Shown here: one piece after another, positions 58,487 to 64,000 of the stretch
Numbering within the stretch: position 1 is the first letter of the stretch
Layout: each line of letters starts with the position of its first letter
Source: Candidatus Saccharimonadota bacterium
GTDB lineage: Bacteria > Patescibacteriota > Saccharimonadia > Saccharimonadales > Saccharimonadaceae
DNA: 64,000 nt
Assembly (NCBI GenBank): GCA_017540545.1
Contig: JAFYAV010000001.1
Span: 124,001 to 188,000, forward strand
Reading direction: 5' to 3'
Program-made: the position numbers and the translations under genes
The notes under the pieces: generated by a model
Database searches by the model: none
Seen by the model: only the letters and a program-made list of their open reading frames with translations
What the model was told of the DNA's origin: nothing

Positions 58487-61252
58487 ATGGTCTCCACACC
58501 AGAACAAGAGTCGTCATCATACTTAAGTGAAAACGATCCCCATAAGAGGTGGCTCGAACGGGCTCGCAAAGAAGCAGCCGGTATACTTTCTAATGCGGAA
58601 CAAAAAGTTGCACAACCCCCGACCACCTCTAATCTGGAAGATCAACGCCAAGCCGAAAAAAGTCCTCGCACCTTTCGCAACAACACTACACAAAAACGCA
58701 CTGGAAGAAGTGGCAACACCTGGTCAAACAAGGTCACATCAAAAAAATCATCATCTCAAGACAGAAAAGATAGTAATCTAAGCAATAAAATAAACAGAAA
58801 GAAACGCGCTCTCAAAAAAGCCGGTCCACTCGGCGCAATCGCCGCTGTTCTTTTTAGTGCCGCCGCCTTCTTCTTTGTCGCCCAATCCATGCTTCCAGCA
58901 CATCTCTCCGCCCTTTATACCCAAGCTACCGACCTCCAATATACCGCCTACAACCTTCGCAACGTCCAACTCACATCTTTTATACTTAATGGCAATAATC
59001 AGAACTCTTTTACCGATAAATACACCAATCTCACATCTTACATGCAAGGTCGTCTCGAGAAGAATGGTATCAAAGTCGGGCATCTAAACTCCGATGGCGT
59101 TTTCGAAGCGGGACAGGCTGAAAACACTGTCCTACAATATGACGGCAAAATTATCAACGCCGACTCCTTCCAGGATGAAATCGCCTCTAACCCCAACTTC
59201 CGCGAAAGTTATTATAATGCTAAACTCAATCGCGTTAGCAATTTCTACGACGAGTCCGCTGACGATTTCTTTGGAAACTCACTAGGCACAACTACTCGCA
59301 ATATCTTCCAAGAAGGGAATTATGACGCAGCTGCCGACCCAGAGGAGAGAACAACGGCCTTTCAAGATATAATCAACGAGCACACTACTGGCGGAAGCGG
59401 CACAATCAACACAGCCCACAGCGAGATAGACCAAGAAACCGGCGAATCAACCACCAAAACTAACGGCGAAGCCATTAGCACCAACTCTCTTGACGGCGTC
59501 GACTCCACAGCCAAAGCGCGCTCTTTAGTTAATCATCTCGCCGGCAAAGTTTCGTCCGTAGGGGTACCAATATGCGCCGCTCTTAGACTTGCTAATATCG
59601 CTAATATTGCCATATCCTCCCTCCAAATTGCCCAATCAATCGCCTACTTTCTTAGTTTTATGGAACCAATCAATCAAATGATGTACGGAAAAACTGGCAC
59701 TTCTAGCGTTAACGAGGTACTCAACAATCTCACGCAACCGGCTACCAGTACAGTAGACTACGTTGACGAAAATGGACAATCCATCACTAAGACAGTCACC
59801 GGTTCAGCTATCGAGGCTGCCGGCTCAAAGCTCATCCTCGGTAAAACCATATCACCAGAATCCGACTATCAGCCATATTCACTCGACGGCCTCACGAGTG
59901 CTATAACACGTATCGCAATTGGAACGGGCGCCACCACCGCCGTATGCTCTGGCATTACAGCCGCTTCCGCTGTCATATCACTTACAAAATATGCTATCCC
60001 TGGTGGAAATATCGCTTTCTTTGCACTTGGCGCCGTCGCCAAAACTATAGGACGTATCGCCTTTGTTGGTGTCGTTGCGACTATCATTAATGCTATCATC
60101 CCCCGCCTAGCCAAAATGTTCACACCTAACGTTTTTGAAACCTACACCGGTATCGCCGCTGGCGAGCTATTTACACAAGGCGCCGCTGCCGCCAACTTCT
60201 CCCTCGCAACCAAGGGAAGCGCCTTGATGCCCGCAACCGAAGAACAGGTCAAAACCCAAAACCGCTACACCGCAATTGCTCTCGCCCAAGAGGCTGAAGT
60301 TGACCGCCTTCATCGAAGCCCCTTTGACGCCTCTAGCCCCAATACATTTTTGGGCTCAATTATGTCGAAATTCTCCTATCTCTCATATTCTAACCCACTT
60401 ATCCATGGCACCGCCGGTATAGCGAATGTTGTCGGTAGCTCCATCCGCTCACTAATTCCCGCCGCTGCCGCTGCGGACCAAGATTTATCCTACACTAGCC
60501 AAAATCACCCATGCGCAAAGCTTAAAAATGCCGTCTGCGACGTTTATGACCACCCAATCGTAGGATTTAATTACGAAACTATCAACACCAAACCCGATGA
60601 CCCAGAATACGTCGCTTCTATCTCGCCAAATCTTAACGAAGACGGCAGTATCAAAGACGGCTCAGAACTTGCAAAATTCATTACTGTTTGCACAGGGCGC
60701 GAATCTGAATGGGGTGTTCCAGACGCTAGCATTCGTAGCGCGCTCCGTAGCAATAATAATATTATCCTAAACGAACTACCAATCGTCGGCGAAGTAACAG
60801 ATTTAATTGGTTCTGCTGAAGATGTAATTAACTCCTACGAAGGATGGGATACCGGGGAAGCGTGCTCAAAGCCCGAAAACAAATATTATCAACTCTACGT
60901 CCTAGACATGCGCATTCTCCGCAGTATGGATGACCCAAAGACCGGCGCAACCAACCCCGTTCACGCCTACAGACAAAAATACCGCGAAGCCCACCCGCTA
61001 GATAATAGTTTCGAAGGAACCCTCTCGCGTATTTCTGGCCTCAGCAAGGACGATATCGCATTTCTCTTAGAATATATCGACTATTCTACCGAAATCGCAA
61101 ATTACAACCCGTCCGAACGTCTCAAGTTTGGTCCACATAGCGAACCTCAAACTGTCGCACTTAACGTTACCGAGTCTAAAACCCCCACCATCAATCTTCT
61201 GTCCTCAATATTTGAACCGATCTTCATTGATCGCAGGAATTACACCCTATGA
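58487..61252 (+). CDS. large multi-pass membrane protein of the T4SS locus
   Basis: 921 codons. A Ser/Lys/Arg-rich cytoplasmic N terminus, then a membrane helix (AKKAGPLGAIAAVLF-type, residues ~105-130), a long extracytoplasmic region with Asn-rich strands (residues ~130-370), several more helices (residues ~370-560), and a second outside domain with Cys residues (~residues 680-790). No family recognised; position and structure suggest a T4SS-associated surface component. Its TGA stop overlaps the ATG of the wall-hydrolase gene, so expression is coupled. Confidence 0.7.
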   Translation: MVSTPEQESSSYLSENDPHKRWLERARKEAAGILSNAEQKVAQPPTTSNLEDQRQAEKSPRTFRNNTTQKRTGRSGNTWSNKVTSKKSSSQDRKDSNLSNKINRKKRALKKAGPLGAIAAVLFSAAAFFFVAQSMLPAHLSALYTQATDLQYTAYNLRNVQLTSFILNGNNQNSFTDKYTNLTSYMQGRLEKNGIKVGHLNSDGVFEAGQAENTVLQYDGKIINADSFQDEIASNPNFRESYYNAKLNRVSNFYDESADDFFGNSLGTTTRNIFQEGNYDAAADPEERTTAFQDIINEHTTGGSGTINTAHSEIDQETGESTTKTNGEAISTNSLDGVDSTAKARSLVNHLAGKVSSVGVPICAALRLANIANIAISSLQIAQSIAYFLSFMEPINQMMYGKTGTSSVNEVLNNLTQPATSTVDYVDENGQSITKTVTGSAIEAAGSKLILGKTISPESDYQPYSLDGLTSAITRIAIGTGATTAVCSGITAASAVISLTKYAIPGGNIAFFALGAVAKTIGRIAFVGVVATIINAIIPRLAKMFTPNVFETYTGIAAGELFTQGAAAANFSLATKGSALMPATEEQVKTQNRYTAIALAQEAEVDRLHRSPFDASSPNTFLGSIMSKFSYLSYSNPLIHGTAGIANVVGSSIRSLIPAAAAADQDLSYTSQNHPCAKLKNAVCDVYDHPIVGFNYETINTKPDDPEYVASISPNLNEDGSIKDGSELAKFITVCTGRESEWGVPDASIRSALRSNNNIILNELPIVGEVTDLIGSAEDVINSYEGWDTGEACSKPENKYYQLYVLDMRILRSMDDPKTGATNPVHAYRQKYREAHPLDNSFEGTLSRISGLSKDDIAFLLEYIDYSTEIANYNPSERLKFGPHSEPQTVALNVTESKTPTINLLSSIFEPIFIDRRNYTL

Positions 61253-63030
61253 AAAAACTCAAGAAAATACTTAAAACTCTATCTATTATCATTGTTGCAC
61301 TAACTATCGCGACCCCCACTTATGCCGCCATTCCCAGCGAGGATATCCTAGACATGTTCAATAAAAATGGCATTTATTATTACAATCCCGCTGGCAATGA
61401 AGATGACTGCAATACAATCTCAACTACTCTTGCCGGTAAAGATACGGCTGAAAAAATCTGGAACTTCTTTATCGAACAAGGCTTCACCGACGCTCAGACT
61501 GCCGGCATTCTCGGCAACGCCAAAGCGGAATCTGGCCCTGGCGCCACTCGCGCCAGCAACTCATCGTATTGGGGGTTATTTCAGTGGGGCGGGGGACGCA
61601 AGGATCGTCTCTTCAAAAAACTAAACGAAGCAGGCTTTAGTAAATACACTTCTCAAGAATACTGGGGCACTGACGCCGAAAATAAAATGCCTCCAGAAGA
61701 TTACGATGGCATTCTCCGTATTGAACTTGAATTTACTATGAGTGAGAAGGATCTCGATTGGCAAGAAGAACTCAAAAAAGCCAACTCTCCAGAAATGGCC
61801 GCCGAAATCTTCCTCGTACTCTTTGAGCGCGCCGTAGGCGGTAATTCCGAAATCATTTACTACGCACCTTATGCTGGTCGCCTTTATCAGGCTACTAGTA
61901 AGCGTCGCGACTTTGCCAAAGAATACTTTAATCTTTACTCCGGCAAAGGTACTAAAAGCGTCAACGGTGCCACCGGTCGACTTGAAAATGGCAAGAATGT
62001 CTCCATCATCGGCGACTCAATTACTGTTGGCTCCCACAATGCACTTATGCAAAAGTTTCCAGACATTACCGAAGCTGACATTAACGCACGTTCCGGCCGC
62101 GGCTGGGATGAGGGTGTTAGTATTGCTCGCGGCATGAATCTTAAAGACATTGTCGTTTTTGCACTCGGCACCAATTCGCCCAACCTCACTGAAGAACAAA
62201 TAACTACCGCTATTAATGTTATTGGCACTAACAAAACCATCGTTTTCGTCACTAACTATAATGACGCCAATAAAGATTTACATACCACCAATAATAATTT
62301 CTTCAAGAACCTCGCTAAAAACAACTCAAACATCATTATCGCCGACTGGGCTCAGACCGTTTCTCAAAATCCCAGCACCTACCTAAAGGAAGATCAGCTT
62401 CATCCTAATGATGCCGGCAAAAACCTATTCGCCGAAATAATCTGGAAAGCTATCAATTCAAACACTAATGAAAATGGTTGTAGTGTCAGCGGCGAGTTTC
62501 AATCTCTCGTCACTAGCTACGCCTGGCCAGACTACCATTCCGCCCCGTGGCACGACCGAATGCCAGCATACGCTGATGCAGTTAATCAATCAATTAGTGA
62601 AGGTCGCTATGTTGGTGGTTCTGTTGCCGGCGTCCCAGGCATCGACTGTGGCGGCTTTGTAACTATCCTCGTCCAAAATTCAGGCATCGCACCTGACTAT
62701 AATGACAGTAAGGGCAATACCAGCACGCAGGAAGCCTGGGTTAGATCCCATGGCTGGCAATTAATTAACGACTCTGTCTCTTCGTATGTCGACACAAGCC
62801 TTCTCCAACCAGGCGACGTTGCATTTTCTAGCGGACATACCTTTATCTATGTTGGCGAAATCCCCGGCTTTAACAGTGTCATCGCATCAGCATCTTACTC
62901 CTACCACGGCGCCGGTCGCGCACCTATGGCCGGAGCAGAGGATCTCACCTTCGGCAATGGCGCAATTGTACGTTGGTATCGTAGTACGGGTTTTAGCGCC
63001 TCCGAGACGCCATCATTTAATAATCATTAA
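61249..63030 (+). CDS. three-domain cell-wall hydrolase: phage-tail-type lysozyme + SGNH + CHAP/NlpC
   Basis: 593 codons. Signal peptide (MKKLKKILKTLSIIIVALTIATPTYA), then a phage-tail-lysozyme-type domain (residues ~55-225, KIWNFFIEQGFTDAQTAGILGNAKAESG with the likely catalytic Glu). An SGNH/GDSL-type domain follows (~245-400, GDSITVGS block I, ALGTNS block III, DQLHPNDAG block V). A C-terminal CHAP/NlpC-P60 domain (~430-590) has PGIDCGGFVTILV (Cys) and QPGDVAFSSGHTFIYVG (His). In Gram-positive T4SS, the VirB1-type hydrolases that open the wall often combine lysozyme and CHAP. Coupled with the upstream gene by ATGA. Confidence 0.9.
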   Translation: MKKLKKILKTLSIIIVALTIATPTYAAIPSEDILDMFNKNGIYYYNPAGNEDDCNTISTTLAGKDTAEKIWNFFIEQGFTDAQTAGILGNAKAESGPGATRASNSSYWGLFQWGGGRKDRLFKKLNEAGFSKYTSQEYWGTDAENKMPPEDYDGILRIELEFTMSEKDLDWQEELKKANSPEMAAEIFLVLFERAVGGNSEIIYYAPYAGRLYQATSKRRDFAKEYFNLYSGKGTKSVNGATGRLENGKNVSIIGDSITVGSHNALMQKFPDITEADINARSGRGWDEGVSIARGMNLKDIVVFALGTNSPNLTEEQITTAINVIGTNKTIVFVTNYNDANKDLHTTNNNFFKNLAKNNSNIIIADWAQTVSQNPSTYLKEDQLHPNDAGKNLFAEIIWKAINSNTNENGCSVSGEFQSLVTSYAWPDYHSAPWHDRMPAYADAVNQSISEGRYVGGSVAGVPGIDCGGFVTILVQNSGIAPDYNDSKGNTSTQEAWVRSHGWQLINDSVSSYVDTSLLQPGDVAFSSGHTFIYVGEIPGFNSVIASASYSYHGAGRAPMAGAEDLTFGNGAIVRWYRSTGFSASETPSFNNH

Positions 63031-63041
63031 AGGAAAGCGAC

Positions 63042-63956
63042 ATGCATTTAATTAAGAATCTCAACAAAAAACAACGCATCATTTTCTTTATCCTTTCCGC
63101 AATCATTCTTGTTGGAATTATCTATTTTATCGTCGTATCCATTAGTCGCATTGGTAAGATCCCCATCACCGTCCAATACGCTCCATTTGAGGCAAATATC
63201 ACTCTTAACGGCACGAAAATTAACAATCATACAACAGTTTGGCTCGAGCCCGGCAAATATCTGGCTAAAATTGAATTCGACCATTTTAAAACCATTGAAC
63301 GTGAGGTTGAAATTACCGACAAATATCGCTATATTGTCGGCATCATGGAGGCAACCGATAGCAATGGGGAAGAATACGCCAACTCTCATCGACAAGAATT
63401 TATCGAAACCGAAGGAGTTATCGGACAAGCGCTGAACCAGGAAGGGAAGGAGATTAAGGAACGATATCCTATCCTTAATTATCTCCCCATCAATAATCGC
63501 CTTTATTCCATTAGCTATATCTATAACAATAATACTGCGCCTACTATCGCAATTAAGGCAGCCCCAGAATACCTCGATGCTGCCGTACAGAAAATCAAAA
63601 ACCTAGAAGATGTCGACCCCACCATTTATCAAATCGATTTTACCGCCACCAACCCATATACGACTTATACAGAATCACCTAAAGCTAGTCCCGAAGAAAC
63701 TATTAAAGCCAGCTTCACTCTTTCGGACACCTATAAGCTTTCCGAAGGTGAATATATCGCAGGCGAATATTATGTTGCAACGCTGTATAAATACGATTAC
63801 GATAAAGACCTCATCTGCGCCCACTATCGTGTTCTATTAAAGAAAACTAACGACAAGTGGCATATTTTAGCCACCCCACAACCTCTTCTTACTAGAAAAA
63901 ATACCCCAAAGGCACCTAAAGATATTCTTTATTACGCCAATGCATTTGAGCCTTAA
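63042..63956 (+). CDS. anchored PEGA-domain-like protein
   Basis: 304 codons. N-terminal membrane anchor (residues ~10-32), a PEGA-like strand module (PITVQYAPFEANITLNGTKI, VWLEPGKYLAKIEFDHFK) and a ~150-residue C-terminal domain of mixed strands ending near the stop. PEGA-like modules often sit in surface or secretion-associated proteins. AAAGGAA precedes the ATG. Nothing can be seen in the remaining ~44 nt. Confidence 0.75.
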   Translation: MHLIKNLNKKQRIIFFILSAIILVGIIYFIVVSISRIGKIPITVQYAPFEANITLNGTKINNHTTVWLEPGKYLAKIEFDHFKTIEREVEITDKYRYIVGIMEATDSNGEEYANSHRQEFIETEGVIGQALNQEGKEIKERYPILNYLPINNRLYSISYIYNNNTAPTIAIKAAPEYLDAAVQKIKNLEDVDPTIYQIDFTATNPYTTYTESPKASPEETIKASFTLSDTYKLSEGEYIAGEYYVATLYKYDYDKDLICAHYRVLLKKTNDKWHILATPQPLLTRKNTPKAPKDILYYANAFEP

Positions 63957-64000
63957 TTAAAGCTCCTTATCAACTCTCATCTCGCTCGGTACTGTCGTAC

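Noticed and set aside
61249-63030. Prophage remnant because of the phage-tail-type lysozyme domain
   Set aside because: No structural, packaging or integrase genes accompany it; the neighbours are T4SS-like.

Overview
This window looks like the chromosome of a reduced, host-associated Candidate Phyla Radiation bacterium, most likely a Saccharibacterium (TM7). That assignment is an inference. It rests on the many leaderless genes (a -10 box 5 to 9 nt before the ATG), the single SufC plus SufBD-type pair, MurE with a short N-terminal region, Gln/Pro-rich anchored proteins of unknown function, and a large type IV secretion (T4SS)-like locus with many VirB2-type pilins. UGA is used as a normal stop (for example in two ATGA overlaps at 2239-2242 and 26412-26415), so the code is the standard one.

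Layout. 1-11.1 kb: mostly minus-strand genes: the N-terminal part of DNA polymerase III alpha, a GNAT acetyltransferase, a TlyA-like methyltransferase, a diacylglycerol-kinase-like lipid kinase, a zincin-type protease, a plus-strand HAD hydrolase and a 1,444-codon orphan. 11.1-21.7 kb: tRNA-Ser(GGA), a MacB-type ABC exporter, two proteins of unknown function (one with a 33-bp tandem repeat), tsaD, a DegT-like aminotransferase, a transposase remnant, a candidate small RNA and valS. 21.7-31.5 kb: an accessory region of short genes, mostly unrecognised, nearly all with their own TTGACA-N17-TATAAT-type promoter, strong and often G-run ribosome binding site and hairpin terminator. It also holds HIT, ASCH, SufC/SufBD, a flavin-type split-barrel protein, a radical SAM/SPASM enzyme, a folate-type ECF S component and two tRNAs (Ser-CGA, Arg-GCG), each followed by an unusual large hairpin element. 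31.6-46.7 kb: a degenerate Mur-ligase-like protein, an amidinotransferase-fold protein, a VWA/Cys-peptidase-like surface protein, murE, an anchored serpin, groES-groEL under a CIRCE operator, a 1,391-residue surface protein with five Ig-like repeats, and tRNA-Ser(GCT). 46.8-64 kb: a T4SS-like locus with seven VirB2/TrbC-like pilin genes, a VirB6-like membrane protein, a PrgI-like protein, a TraC/VirB4 N-domain protein, the VirB4-like ATPase, a large membrane protein, a three-domain cell-wall enzyme (lysozyme + SGNH + CHAP/NlpC) and an anchored PEGA-like protein. A comF gene with two in-frame UGA codons and an hsp20 gene lie inside this locus.

How the genes fit together. The T4SS-like genes, the wall hydrolase, the surface adhesin and protease-like proteins, and the serpin are what one expects of an epibiont that attaches to and exchanges material with a host bacterium; ComF would serve DNA uptake. 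The observations most worth checking are the twice-interrupted but otherwise intact comF, the tRNA-trailing hairpin family with compensatory base changes, the expanded pilin set including a fused double pilin, the three-domain wall hydrolase, and the module-like set of accessory genes with shared promoter and ribosome-binding-site style.
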